A stretch of DNA of 46,779 nucleotides from Lachnospiraceae bacterium (GTDB lineage Bacteria; Bacillota; Clostridia; Lachnospirales; Lachnospiraceae): positions 1 through 46,779 of the forward strand of contig VSNQ01000017.1 of assembly GCA_009774395.1 (NCBI GenBank). Direction: 5' to 3'. Below are positions 15,379 through 24,976 of the stretch, one piece after another. Below the pieces are notes generated by a model. It had not been told where the DNA came from, ran no database searches, and saw only the letters and a program-made list of their open reading frames with translations. Positions within the stretch are counted from its first letter, which is position 1. Each line of letters starts with the position of its first letter. A program made the translations under genes and the position numbers.

Positions 15379-17431
15379 TTCTATCTCCCTTATCGGATGC
15401 CGCAACAACCCATACCTGCATTTCGTTTTCGCCGCGGTTTGCCCATGTATAATATGGCACATACGTTATCGAAACCTCCTGTTTCTCCACCTTTGTTTCC
15501 AATGGATAATACAGGCGTCCCTGTTGTTGTGACAAAATAGTACGATAACCCTGCGCGCGTATTTTGCGCACCAATGTACCTTGTATGGTTTCCTCTGTCA
15601 CTTCAAATGTGGTATCCGGCTTAATCGAAAGCAGGTGCAAATCCTTGCCGTTATCTGCCTCCTCGATACAATAGACAATTGGCCCTCTTACCAGTGCCGC
15701 CTTGCCAATATCTTCCCGCACCGCAGGCGCAGCCGCCATTAGTTTTGCTCTCATAGGGAAAGAAATAGCAATTGTATCCTCCTCGCCCCATTCCTTTTCC
15801 ATATACAAATAGCCGTCTATCTCTGTACATTGATACTGTCCGGAATGTTCCAATTGATAACCGCCGCACCAGTCCGGAATCCTTAGCGCCAATTTTAATC
15901 CACTGTCTTTTGCACGCACAGTCAATGACACATCTCCATCCCAAGGGAACTGCGACTGTATACAAATCTCTACGTCCACACCATTTATTTTCTTAGTTAT
16001 GCTGCTTCCCATATAGAGATGCACAAACAGTGTATCATCTGTTTCAGTATAGGCATAGCTGCCAATCGAGCTTATCAGCCTTGCCAAGTTTGGCGGACAG
16101 CAAGCACAGCCAAACCACTTCTGACGCACAGGCTTTACATGAAATTTGCGCTCGTCTTTATGGCAGGCTTCTGGATTTACCTCCAGCGGATTCACATAGA
16201 AAAAGCTTTTCCCGTCCAATGCCATGCCGCTTAACACACCGTTATACAGCGCGCGTTCCATAATATCCGCGTACTTAGAAACCGGTTTAATTTGCAGCAT
16301 CCTGCGCGCAAAAAATATCAATCCAATTGAAGCACACGTTTCTGCATACGCGGTATCGTTTGGCAAATCATAATTAAAAGAAAACGCTTCCCCCATGTGC
16401 GTAGCACCGATTCCGCCAGTAATATATAACTTTTTCTCCACAATATTGTTCCAAAGACGCTCGCAGGCAGCAAACAGGCGTTCATCTTCTTTTAGCCTTG
16501 CCACATCTGCCATGCCGGAGTACAGATAAACCGCACGGACAGCATGACCAACCGCCTCACTCTGTTCACGCACAGGAAGATGCGCCTGATTATATGCATA
16601 ACGCAGTCCTCCTTCCTCTTCATGAATGCTTTCCTTCGGATGTCCCTCTGTATCAAAATAATAAGGCTTTGTTCCGCGCTGGTTTATAAAAAAGGCGGCT
16701 AAATCAAGGTATTTCTTCTTCTTTGTCACCTCATACAAACGCACCAGTGCCATTTCTGCGATTTCATGTCCCGGATAACCCTTGCATTTTCCCTCCTCCT
16801 CGCCGAAATAATGATCGATATAATCAGCAAAATGCTCCGCCGCCTTTAACAGCTTATCCTTTCCTGTCGCTTGATAATAAGCAACTGCGCCTTCTACCAA
16901 ATGGCCAAAACAATATAGTTCATGATGATCACGCAGATTCGTGAATATCTTATCCTTTCCATTAATAATATAGTAAGTATCCAGATAACCGTCCTCCTGC
17001 TGCGCTGCGCACACAATATCAATCGCACCATCCGCAATTTCCTCTAATGCAGCATCTGGATATTGTGTCAGGGAATATCCTACTGCCTCTATCCATTTAG
17101 AAAAATCGCTGTCCTGAAATACAAATCCGTAAAATTGATCCTCCATATGCTGCGGGTCTTCTGGCAGGGATTCAAAACCACGGAAAGTGTATTTAGGTTC
17201 CTGATAGCTGCTCCCTTTCTGCGCCTTTTCACGATTCATTTTACCTGCAATTTGAAAATTGCGCATACAAAAACTAGGTGCAGCGCCCTCCACCCTGTCG
17301 TTTAATGCTTCCCACTGGTAGGGAATCACCTCTGTGCGTACCAATTCCATTTCATTTTTCCAAAAGTCGTCTGTTACCTGAATATCCCGCAGGGACAGAG
17401 GTGTACTATATTTTTTCTGATTCATCGCCAT
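15368..17431 (-). CDS. GH127-family glycoside hydrolase (beta-L-arabinofuranosidase-like)
   Basis: The 687-residue product matches the GH127 (former DUF1680) architecture of an alpha/alpha barrel followed by beta domains. In the characterised Bifidobacterium enzyme HypBA1 a cysteine nucleophile is held by a zinc site made of one Glu and three Cys. Equivalent residues are present here: the AETCASIG motif near residue 363 and CACCPPN near residue 450. HEEEGGLRYAYNQAHLPVREQ and VGHAVRAVYLYSGM are also typical. There is no signal peptide, so it probably acts in the cytoplasm on imported short arabinose-containing glycans; the exact substrate is unproved. AAGGTG precedes the first of two close ATGs. 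It sits upstream of housekeeping tatD-rsmA with no sugar transporter nearby. Confidence 0.88.
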   Translation of the reverse strand: MAMNQKKYSTPLSLRDIQVTDDFWKNEMELVRTEVIPYQWEALNDRVEGAAPSFCMRNFQIAGKMNREKAQKGSSYQEPKYTFRGFESLPEDPQHMEDQFYGFVFQDSDFSKWIEAVGYSLTQYPDAALEEIADGAIDIVCAAQQEDGYLDTYYIINGKDKIFTNLRDHHELYCFGHLVEGAVAYYQATGKDKLLKAAEHFADYIDHYFGEEEGKCKGYPGHEIAEMALVRLYEVTKKKKYLDLAAFFINQRGTKPYYFDTEGHPKESIHEEEGGLRYAYNQAHLPVREQSEAVGHAVRAVYLYSGMADVARLKEDERLFAACERLWNNIVEKKLYITGGIGATHMGEAFSFNYDLPNDTAYAETCASIGLIFFARRMLQIKPVSKYADIMERALYNGVLSGMALDGKSFFYVNPLEVNPEACHKDERKFHVKPVRQKWFGCACCPPNLARLISSIGSYAYTETDDTLFVHLYMGSSITKKINGVDVEICIQSQFPWDGDVSLTVRAKDSGLKLALRIPDWCGGYQLEHSGQYQCTEIDGYLYMEKEWGEEDTIAISFPMRAKLMAAAPAVREDIGKAALVRGPIVYCIEEADNGKDLHLLSIKPDTTFEVTEETIQGTLVRKIRAQGYRTILSQQQGRLYYPLETKVEKQEVSITYVPYYTWANRGENEMQVWVVAASDKGDRNDF

Positions 17432-17453
17432 ATCGCACCTTGCCTTTCTATAA

Positions 17454-17550
17454 TTATACTGAATGGCAAAAAGATTTGCCGTTCAGTTGCGCCAGCCACA
17501 CGCCGCAAAGCGGCAATTTTCCTTTGTGTGGCTGTGTGCATAATATTATA
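17454..17550 (+). repeat. Double-hairpin repeat, copy C (family R3)
   Basis: This is the most complete copy. The first stem is GAATGGCAAA / TTTGCCGTTC with loop AAGA. The second is CAGCCACAC / GTGTGGCTG, enclosing a perfect GCCGC-AAA-GCGGC hairpin. Compared with copy B, the pair at the middle of the second stem changes from G-C to A-T on both sides, a compensatory change. It lies 23 bases upstream of the GH127 start. Confidence 0.8.
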
Positions 17551-17580
17551 CTTAGCGTCGGTTTTTTCGACGCTTAGTAT
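17548..17580. repeat. Near-perfect hairpin next to R3 copy C
   Basis: ATACTTAGCGTCG and CGACGCTTAGTAT pair with one mismatch around a GTTTTTT loop. It lies between the CmpB-like gene and GH127 and may terminate the upstream transcript, although the following minus-strand sequence is not a U-run. Confidence 0.5.
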
Positions 17581-17664
17581 AAAAGCCGATTTTTCCCACC
17601 TGTTTCATCTTCTCACATTTTGCAGACGTGGTAAATAAAAATTTTATAAAATTACAAAAATTCT

Positions 17665-18963
17665 CTATTCCTCCACCATTAATGCATTGGGGTAAATCCG
17701 TTCCATTCTCTCATCACCAAAGCGCTCATCCATTGTTATTTGCCACCCTGTTTGTGCTGGCACGCTGCGGCTACGTTGGTCATACCGCGCCAGAGCCATA
17801 CAAGATACTGTGATATTGCATATCATAAACACTACAGATATCCATGTAACTGTCTTTCCTATTTTTACCGGAATCCGTTCCAGCCAGTCAGAAATACGCG
17901 GATATAACATTTTAAACCACACAACGACTGCAATTCCCCAGAAAAAACAGAACAGCAAATTAATCCGTCCACCGAGGTTAAACGGAATGTCGCTGTAGTC
18001 CCAGAACACTGTACCAAAAGCAATTTCTGTAAACACACTGCAAATGTACTCATAAACTCCACCAAGCACTGTCCCCATAATAAACAAAAAACGGTCAGAA
18101 TAATTGCGATAACGGTACAGCAATGCTGTTATTCCAGCAATTCCAATTCCCCAAACAATACTAAATGGCCCCCAGACCACACTGCTTCTGCTCATCCACA
18201 CGCCAGCCGTTGCACGGCAGAAAAAGGTTTCAATAATATCCCCCAAAAAAGCGCCAATAAAAAACAGCAGAAACAATTTATAGAATCCGCATCCTTGGGC
18301 AAACACCATTTTGTTCTTTTGCTCCGCTGGATAGTGTTTTGCCTGCGGATATGCCCTTTGAATACGCTGGTCGACTTTTTGATAAATCCATCTGCCCAGC
18401 CGTGTGCTTATGCCGGTAAACCATTCATCCGCGGCTTTCCATGATTCCATGCGCTTGCTTCTTCCCGAAAGAATACACATCGTTGCGGTTGCATCCAATA
18501 CAAGGAAAGCAAAGGCGCCCCATACAATCAGGCTGCGGAGAAAGACTGGCAGCATCCAATAGGCACGAAGCAGTAGCATATTTCCCCACAGCATCACGCT
18601 ATAGCCAAAAACTCCCCAAAGCAGCGACATGGAAAAGCAGATGTAACCATCAAGATTCCATTTCCTATTAGAATAATCCCACCAGCGTTCATGATAAACC
18701 CGCTCAATTAAGTGTCCAACCGACCACTCAATAATACTAGCAAGAATCATGCTTCCCAAAAACAGCCAAAAGCCAGATAAATCAGATAGTGTAACTGTAA
18801 TCAGCACTGCTGTAATACCATAGATAACACACATCGGCCCGTTGATTAATCCTCTGTTTGCAAACTGCCTGTGCTTGACTGCGGTCGCTGTCGTTTCCAG
18901 TACCCATCCTAAGAAGGAATAAATAAGAAATAGATAAAGTAATTCAAGCCCTGTAAACTGCAT
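17665..18963 (-). CDS. CmpB-like polytopic membrane protein (putative ABC transporter permease family)
   Basis: The 432-residue protein is strongly hydrophobic. It contains two related halves, each with an LGWVLET or LGDIIET motif, a GP-(C/F)-IYG-type loop and a WWDYSN or FWDYSD motif (near residues 92 and 322). This internal duplication is typical of Pfam CmpB-like proteins, which are often annotated as type IV ABC permeases. A transport function has not been shown for them and no ATPase gene is adjacent. I count about ten membrane segments. The soluble C-terminal tail (from about residue 395) follows a final membrane span. AGGA precedes the ATG at 18963. Confidence 0.75.
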   Translation of the reverse strand: MQFTGLELLYLFLIYSFLGWVLETTATAVKHRQFANRGLINGPMCVIYGITAVLITVTLSDLSGFWLFLGSMILASIIEWSVGHLIERVYHERWWDYSNRKWNLDGYICFSMSLLWGVFGYSVMLWGNMLLLRAYWMLPVFLRSLIVWGAFAFLVLDATATMCILSGRSKRMESWKAADEWFTGISTRLGRWIYQKVDQRIQRAYPQAKHYPAEQKNKMVFAQGCGFYKLFLLFFIGAFLGDIIETFFCRATAGVWMSRSSVVWGPFSIVWGIGIAGITALLYRYRNYSDRFLFIMGTVLGGVYEYICSVFTEIAFGTVFWDYSDIPFNLGGRINLLFCFFWGIAVVVWFKMLYPRISDWLERIPVKIGKTVTWISVVFMICNITVSCMALARYDQRSRSVPAQTGWQITMDERFGDERMERIYPNALMVEE

Positions 18964-19080
18964 TCTGTCTGTTCCTGCCTTTCCTTAGGAACGATTCCGT
19001 TCCTACTGCTGTTTCATATGGTTTAGATGGAATTATCAAGTAGGGAAATCCCTTTAACGTTTGCATTGTGCTGTATATGG

Positions 19081-19118
19081 AAAAGGGCATCTGCGGCTTT
19101 AAACCACAGGTGCCCCTT
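19081..19118 (-). terminator. Rho-independent terminator after spoVT
   Basis: On the minus strand GGGGCACCTGTGG pairs with CCGCAGATGCCC around TTTAAAG, followed by TTTT. It begins eight bases after the spoVT stop codon. Confidence 0.8.
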
Positions 19119-19125
19119 ACGGTTG

Positions 19126-19674
19126 TTACTGCTCCATCTGCTTTCCAAGAAATCCTGCTGCCGATTGTGCCAGCTTCATTTCCACCTCATCCATATCGTC
19201 CCCCTCATTGGTAGACAAAAGCACCACTGCACCAATAATATCTCCTTGCGTAATAATCGGAATAATCACTTCATGTTGATACTCCTCCACTTCATTATCC
19301 ATTACGCCAATATAACTTTTCTCTCCTCTTGAAGCGCAGACCGTTTCACGCGAGTTCATCTTTTCTTCAAGTTCTTTGCTGACGTTCTTCCCCAGTATCT
19401 GTTTGCTGTTGCTTCCTGCTGCCGCAATAAACTGATCTCTGTCGGCAATCAGCGCCACATGTCCTGATACTTGAGAAAGACTCTCGGCATACTGCTTCGC
19501 AAAACTTCCAAGCTCTCCAATTGGCGAATATTTCTTTAATATGATTGCGCCCTCATTGTTGGTAAAAATTTCCAAGGGATCCGACTCCCTGATTCTTAAC
19601 GTTCTCCGTATCTCCTTTGGTATTACCACGCGTCCAAGGTCATCAATCCTACGCACTATTCCCGTAGCTTTCAC
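19126..19674 (-). CDS. spoVT: Stage V sporulation transcription regulator SpoVT
   Basis: SpoVT is an AbrB-family regulator of forespore genes. The N-terminal swapped-hairpin DNA-binding domain reads KATGIVRRIDDLGRVVIPKE, almost identical to the Bacillus protein, and a GAF-like C-terminal domain follows (about residues 55-182). I start at a GTG, giving MKATGIV as in relatives, because GGAGG lies eight bases upstream; an ATG nine codons earlier would give an N-terminal extension absent from the family. It is followed by its own terminator and is probably monocistronic. Its presence argues for an endospore former. Confidence 0.92.
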   Translation of the reverse strand: MKATGIVRRIDDLGRVVIPKEIRRTLRIRESDPLEIFTNNEGAIILKKYSPIGELGSFAKQYAESLSQVSGHVALIADRDQFIAAAGSNSKQILGKNVSKELEEKMNSRETVCASRGEKSYIGVMDNEVEEYQHEVIIPIITQGDIIGAVVLLSTNEGDDMDEVEMKLAQSAAGFLGKQMEQ

Positions 19675-19853
19675 CGCATTTTCCTCCAATCCAAATTTCA
19701 TGTAACCCTAATCTATGGTGCCAAAACGACTCTATAACTTATGTCTTTTAACACTTGGCACGCTCAAGATGTATTGCTAGTATTTGTAAATGTTGGATTA
19801 TTATACATTCGGTTTTCTGAACTTAATCTTTTTTCGAGGGAATAGTCATTATA

Positions 19854-21251
19854 CTAATAACCAAGTTGCAGCACTTGTATCAGCAAAATCCATGCCACAC
19901 CGTAATAAGTAACCACACCGACTAAGTCGTTCACAGTCGTTATTAAGGGGCCGGAAGCAACTGCTGGATCAACATGGATTTTATTAAAAAAAATGGGTAC
20001 AATCGTTCCTACTAAACTCGAAATAGTCATTGCCATTAACAGCGCAATTCCTGCGCATCCTGAGATTGCAAATGCATACTGCGGCGATTTATCCTTGAGA
20101 AAACACAGATATCCGCCGATAATTGCAAACGACATCATACCCAGTATTAACCCATTAGAGAACCCAATCCGCATTTCCTTAAAAATCATTCCAAGCTTCT
20201 GTCTAGTTTCAAGGTTTTCATCCATTAACAAGCGGATCGTTACCGCCAGCGACTGCGTGCCGACATTTCCCGACATTCCCAGAATAACCGACTGAAAACT
20301 TACAATAATTGCAAGCTGTGCAATCACACCCTCGAATAAACTCGTGACTGTTGATACACACATACTTAATCCCAGCAGCACAATCAGCCATGGAAGACGC
20401 TTTTTAATACTTTCACCAAGCGTTTCTTCAAGTTCTGCCTCCTCAGTCATTCCGGCAAGTTTCGCATAATCATCGCCCAACTCATCATCAACAACCTCCA
20501 CAATATCCTGCGCGGTAATCACGCCTAGCAACTTATCACAATCATCAAGTACCGGAATATAATCCTCCTCGTAATCACGGATACGGTCAATGCACTCATT
20601 AATCCGTTCCTTTGCGCGCACATAAGGAAACGAACGGATTATCAGCGTTTCCAAGTCCATATAGGTTCTTGCAATAATTAAATCCTTTAAATCCAACGCA
20701 CCGTAAAAGGTACCATCATCATCTTTTACGAACAGCGTTGTGATATTGTCATTGTCCTCTGCCTGCGCAATCAGTGCACGCATTGCCTGTTTAATTGTAA
20801 GCCTGCGGCTGATTTCTATAAAATTGGTTGTCATCGCACTGCCAATTTCATCTTCATCATAAGAGCGGATTAAATTGATATCCTCCTTCGAGTCCTCGTT
20901 TATCAATTCTATTAATTGATTCCGAATTTCCTCGTCCATCTCTTCAAGGATATCCACGGCATCATCCGCATCCATATTTTCAATAATATCCGCCGCTCGC
21001 TCTAATTCTAATTCTTCAATATATTTACCTGGATCGTCCAAATAGGCGAATATCTCCGACACCCGCTCCACACCCAGCGAATGGTAAAGACGCCTGCGCT
21101 CCTCCTGATTGAGTTCATCCAACGCGGTAGCAATATCGTTGTCATGATAATTTGTCAACTGCTGCACAATCTCAGACTCCGCTCCGCCGCTGCGAATCAG
21201 CGCGACAAGTTCCTCGATATAGTCTGGTTCTACTCTCTTTTCATTATCCAT
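19854..21251 (-). CDS. mgtE: Magnesium transporter MgtE
   Basis: MgtE is a Mg2+-gated channel or transporter of the inner membrane. The 465-residue product has an acidic N-terminal superhelical domain (about 1-120), two CBS domains (about 125-250) that sense Mg2+, and a C-terminal membrane domain with five predicted spans including SFQSVILGMSGNVGTQSLA and the conserved VNDLVGVVTYYG near the end. I start at MDNEKRVEP because GGAG lies about ten bases upstream; the longer GTG start has no ribosome site. The GGDEF gene stops 35 bases upstream with no terminator visible between, so the two may be co-transcribed. Confidence 0.95.
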   Translation of the reverse strand: MDNEKRVEPDYIEELVALIRSGGAESEIVQQLTNYHDNDIATALDELNQEERRRLYHSLGVERVSEIFAYLDDPGKYIEELELERAADIIENMDADDAVDILEEMDEEIRNQLIELINEDSKEDINLIRSYDEDEIGSAMTTNFIEISRRLTIKQAMRALIAQAEDNDNITTLFVKDDDGTFYGALDLKDLIIARTYMDLETLIIRSFPYVRAKERINECIDRIRDYEEDYIPVLDDCDKLLGVITAQDIVEVVDDELGDDYAKLAGMTEEAELEETLGESIKKRLPWLIVLLGLSMCVSTVTSLFEGVIAQLAIIVSFQSVILGMSGNVGTQSLAVTIRLLMDENLETRQKLGMIFKEMRIGFSNGLILGMMSFAIIGGYLCFLKDKSPQYAFAISGCAGIALLMAMTISSLVGTIVPIFFNKIHVDPAVASGPLITTVNDLVGVVTYYGVAWILLIQVLQLGY

Positions 21252-21286
21252 ACAAACCGCGCTCCTATCAATCACATACTAATTTA

Positions 21287-23521
21287 TTAATGTTCTTTCC
21301 CTCCCTGAAGATACTGTTCCATCTCCACTTGATATGCCGCTGCATCAAACTCCTTTAACGCGCCTTTCTTAGAACGCTTCACCTGATACATTGCAAAATC
21401 TGAATACTTCATTAACACGGATAAATCTGTACTGTCCGCCGGATACCATGCCACACCGCCAGAAGCGCTTAAGCCCATATTGCTGCCATCCGGCAAAACA
21501 AATTCTACCTTGTGAATTGCATCGTACAATATACGCAGCTTTTCGCGGATTTCATCCTGGCTATTAAATCCATAAAACAGCACCAAAAATTCATCACCAG
21601 AGATACGCGCACAGACAGTATTATCTGGTGTATTGTCCATAAAGCATTTTCCGGCTGTCTGTATATAGATATCGCCAAATTTATGCCCAAAACGATCGTT
21701 TGTTGTCTTTAGATTATCCAAATCAATCATTAATAGTCCTGCAATCTTCATTTTTTCAGGATATAAAAATAATTCATCTGCCACCTTGCGGAAGCCCCGC
21801 CTAGCATACAGCTTCGTTAGTCCGTCACAATCGCGCTCCCGTTCCACACGCATCCGCTCTAATGTAGACGCCGTAACGTCCTCCACCAGACCGACATGGC
21901 GGCTGCCTTCCTTTACATTTTCAAAACGCAGATAGCGTATTCGTCCTTGTCCCAACGGCACTTGATACGCAACACTTCCATCCTCAGAAATCGTACGGTC
22001 AAGATTGTTTAGAATCTCTTGATGTTTACGCTTAAATTCCTCTGCGGTCATACTGTCAATATCTATATTCTCCACACCCAGCAGCGGAAAATAATTATCT
22101 GTCACAAATACACTGTCCGATCCTTCCTTAATCTCATACCCGCCTAAATCAACGCTTGCCATATCCATAATGCGCAGAAAACGTGTAGAAGAATCAATTA
22201 CTTCATGTCCCAACCGCACAATGGCATCCGAAAACTGATCGATTTCCCGTATACCCGTATCGGGCAAAATCGGCATTTCATTGCTTTTCTTCGCTTTCTC
22301 CACCTCATTGGACAAAAGCTGTATTGGCTTAGAAAGACGGTAGCTTACCAACAAACTTCCAATTAAACCGATTACAAAGGTAATAACAAACGAAAACAAC
22401 AGAATACGCTGCATCTGCCTTGAAAAAGCAAATAAATTATCTTTTGTGCTAATACCGGCAAGATACCACTTATCTGTATCAAAGGGGGCATTGTTACTAT
22501 ATACTACCAAGGGCTTTAAAGCACCATAATACTCACCTTTGCTATCCCGCACGGCACTTGGATTCTGTGATGCAATCTGAAACTGCAATTCTTCCAATGC
22601 CTTATTGGTAATCAGTTCGCTTGACAGCAGCACCGGCGCAAGCGCATTATCCCCTTTCTGCGAAACCGCCAGAAGATAGGAACCACGATCCAGCTCCATT
22701 AGCTCACTGCATGGCAGCAAAGACTGCATATAGTCTTCCAAAAGTTCTATACCTAGCACACCATAAACTGTCCCATCCGTCAATATCAGCGGAATCGAAT
22801 ACGATATCGCTCTGCGTGTATCTCCTGAAAGACAATAAGGCTTGGTTGTCCAGTACCCATAATCCTTTGCTTCTAATCGTTTCTTACTGGTATATGCCGC
22901 CTGAAACGGTTTGTAAAAAAATGGCTGTTCCACACTATCCGCCTTAGAAAATGCAGGCTGCCAACTTGTATCGGTTGCAATACGTCCTGCACGAACGACC
23001 TCCACCGGCGCACGTTCCGTTAAAATATCCTCATTGCGCTGTGACGGCGTAGAAGTTGGGTCTAAATCCCGCAAATAAATCCCTGGCAGCGTTTCCGGTG
23101 CGGATTCTGGTTCCAAACTATGTGTATTCAGGATTAGGAAAATACCTGATACCTGTTTATTATACATAACCTCTATTAAATCTGGCCGCAGTTCCTTGAG
23201 CAGTTCCACACAGTTTTCATTATTTTCATTGAAATCTTCCTTTTTCAATTTCCCATGATTTAGCTTATCCTGAATCTTCTCATTAATGTGCTCTGCGATA
23301 ATATTTAAGTTCGACCAGTTGCCTATCATATCATTTAACAGATAATTTCCTCTGTTTTCCACCTGCTGTGCCAGCATATCCTGCGCGTTTTGATTTAACT
23401 TTGTAATCACGCCGCCAAACAGCAGACTCCCCACCAACACACACAGCTCCACCGCCAGTATGCTTAGAAGCGGCAGAACCATTACCCGAAAAATCGTCCT
23501 GTCCTTTTTCCGCTTGGTCAT
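21287..23521 (-). CDS. Membrane sensor diguanylate cyclase (Cache-like, HAMP, GGDEF)
   Basis: The 744-residue protein has a membrane span near residues 12-34, a large outside domain (about 35-365) of Cache-like size, a second span (about 367-390), a HAMP segment, a PAS-like stretch (about 445-560) and a C-terminal GGDEF domain beginning DGLTKLYARRGF. The active-site loop reads SGDEF, a tolerated variant of GGDEF, and the metal site DLDNLK is kept. The product-inhibition RxxD motif normally five residues upstream is absent, so feedback control by c-di-GMP is probably lost. It follows a solute-binding lipoprotein gene by 15 bases, which suggests the lipoprotein delivers its ligand to this sensor. 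GGAG precedes the ATG. Confidence 0.88.
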   Translation of the reverse strand: MTKRKKDRTIFRVMVLPLLSILAVELCVLVGSLLFGGVITKLNQNAQDMLAQQVENRGNYLLNDMIGNWSNLNIIAEHINEKIQDKLNHGKLKKEDFNENNENCVELLKELRPDLIEVMYNKQVSGIFLILNTHSLEPESAPETLPGIYLRDLDPTSTPSQRNEDILTERAPVEVVRAGRIATDTSWQPAFSKADSVEQPFFYKPFQAAYTSKKRLEAKDYGYWTTKPYCLSGDTRRAISYSIPLILTDGTVYGVLGIELLEDYMQSLLPCSELMELDRGSYLLAVSQKGDNALAPVLLSSELITNKALEELQFQIASQNPSAVRDSKGEYYGALKPLVVYSNNAPFDTDKWYLAGISTKDNLFAFSRQMQRILLFSFVITFVIGLIGSLLVSYRLSKPIQLLSNEVEKAKKSNEMPILPDTGIREIDQFSDAIVRLGHEVIDSSTRFLRIMDMASVDLGGYEIKEGSDSVFVTDNYFPLLGVENIDIDSMTAEEFKRKHQEILNNLDRTISEDGSVAYQVPLGQGRIRYLRFENVKEGSRHVGLVEDVTASTLERMRVERERDCDGLTKLYARRGFRKVADELFLYPEKMKIAGLLMIDLDNLKTTNDRFGHKFGDIYIQTAGKCFMDNTPDNTVCARISGDEFLVLFYGFNSQDEIREKLRILYDAIHKVEFVLPDGSNMGLSASGGVAWYPADSTDLSVLMKYSDFAMYQVKRSKKGALKEFDAAAYQVEMEQYLQGGKEH

Positions 23522-23536
23522 TTTACTTCTCCATTT

Positions 23537-24976
23537 CTAATTCTCAAACGCTTGTAACTTTGCTAAGGTTTCCTCATACCATGCGTTAAAATTTTCCTCC
23601 GATACAAAGTCGGCACACGCTTCCTCCAACTGCATACCTGAAGCAAGCCTTGACACGACGATTTCACGATCCGCCGCTGCACGGTCACTCATTGCATATT
23701 CCAAAATATTACGTGCCTTTGTTCCTGTCTGAAATGCTTTTGTCGTATACATTTTATTGCCATTTACCGTATCCACACCAACCGAAAGCATCTTTCCGAT
23801 ATTGCCGCTGGTCTGCACACCACTGTCTGCAATCACATTTTTGTCATTTGCCGTTTTTGTCACCGGAAGATATCCCGAATTCACTGAAAACTGAATATTG
23901 CGCGTATCCGCTGTAAACCATTTTAAAAATTCCACTGACGCATAAATCTCTGCTTCCGTTCCCTTGGTCACCACCATGCCAGCGCCCTGCTGCACTGCAT
24001 ACTTTGACTCTCCGCCTAAAAACTGCGGGCATGGCAAGATTTCAATTTCAATCGGATAACTTTGTGTATCACTGATATTTACCGACTCTGGCAGAAACGA
24101 AACACCTGACGAAGAACCGATAAAGGCAATAATATTTCCTGTCTTAATATCATCGCTGCGAAACCGCCCTGTCGCTGCATAATATCCTTTTACAAATGGA
24201 ATATAATAACTATCCCAAAGTTTCCGCACAGTTTCTTTATCGAAATGCAGCGTCATTTTCCCATCTGTAACCTGAAACAGTTCTGTTCCCAGCTGCATAC
24301 TGCCAATCAGCATATAATTTGCCATTGCATCTCTGCCAAAAAGTGCCCTGCCGTCATTGGGAATGTCTGGTGTCTGTGCGTCCGTCCACTCGTAGTAGCG
24401 TTGCGCTGTCTTAACCAAACTTTCCATATCTGCCAAATCTGTGTAGTCAGCCCCTTCCGCCGCCGCAAATTTATCCCAGTCCGTCTTATTCAGCACAAAT
24501 ATCTCTGTAGATTTTGCTGTAGGAAATATTTTTATCTCACCTGTACCTGCAAAATCTCCCTCTTTAATATAGCTGTCTATGTATGCGTCGATTTCCTCTT
24601 TGTTTAGGTATTCTTTTAGATCCACCACCTGACCCATTTGATCGACGGCATACGCCGTATCTGCATATGCTGCAAAAATATTGGGCACTTCATCCGCGCC
24701 GACTTCGCCTTGTACTGCCGCCAGAACATTGCTTTCCAAATCGTTTACAGAGCCTTGGCTGTAACCCTTTACAACAATCCCCTTCTCTTTCCCAACGGTT
24801 TCATTAAACTCCTCCACAAGAGCATCAAAAGCCGTTAACTGATCTCCGTTATAATATGTCCATATATCAATGGACACTGGATTTTTCGCATCCAGCGGTG
24901 AATTATTCCCGCATCCGCCGAGCACGATTCCCAAAGCGCCTGCTCCTACCAATATTTTTGATGTCCTTCGCAGCAT
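23537..24976 (-). CDS. Extracellular solute-binding lipoprotein (family 1, sugar-type)
   Basis: The 479-residue product begins with a lipoprotein signal peptide ending VLGGC, so Cys22 is the lipidation site. The mature part has the bilobed solute-binding fold of carbohydrate ABC importers (DIWTYYNGDQLTAFDALVEEF near its start; FLKWFTADTRNIQFSVNSGYLPV near residue 350). I start at MLRRTSK, supported by GGAGGGAG five bases upstream. No permease or ATPase genes are nearby; the next gene downstream encodes a membrane GGDEF protein. The protein may therefore serve signalling rather than import. The ligand is unknown. Confidence 0.88.
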   Translation of the reverse strand: MLRRTSKILVGAGALGIVLGGCGNNSPLDAKNPVSIDIWTYYNGDQLTAFDALVEEFNETVGKEKGIVVKGYSQGSVNDLESNVLAAVQGEVGADEVPNIFAAYADTAYAVDQMGQVVDLKEYLNKEEIDAYIDSYIKEGDFAGTGEIKIFPTAKSTEIFVLNKTDWDKFAAAEGADYTDLADMESLVKTAQRYYEWTDAQTPDIPNDGRALFGRDAMANYMLIGSMQLGTELFQVTDGKMTLHFDKETVRKLWDSYYIPFVKGYYAATGRFRSDDIKTGNIIAFIGSSSGVSFLPESVNISDTQSYPIEIEILPCPQFLGGESKYAVQQGAGMVVTKGTEAEIYASVEFLKWFTADTRNIQFSVNSGYLPVTKTANDKNVIADSGVQTSGNIGKMLSVGVDTVNGNKMYTTKAFQTGTKARNILEYAMSDRAAADREIVVSRLASGMQLEEACADFVSEENFNAWYEETLAKLQAFEN

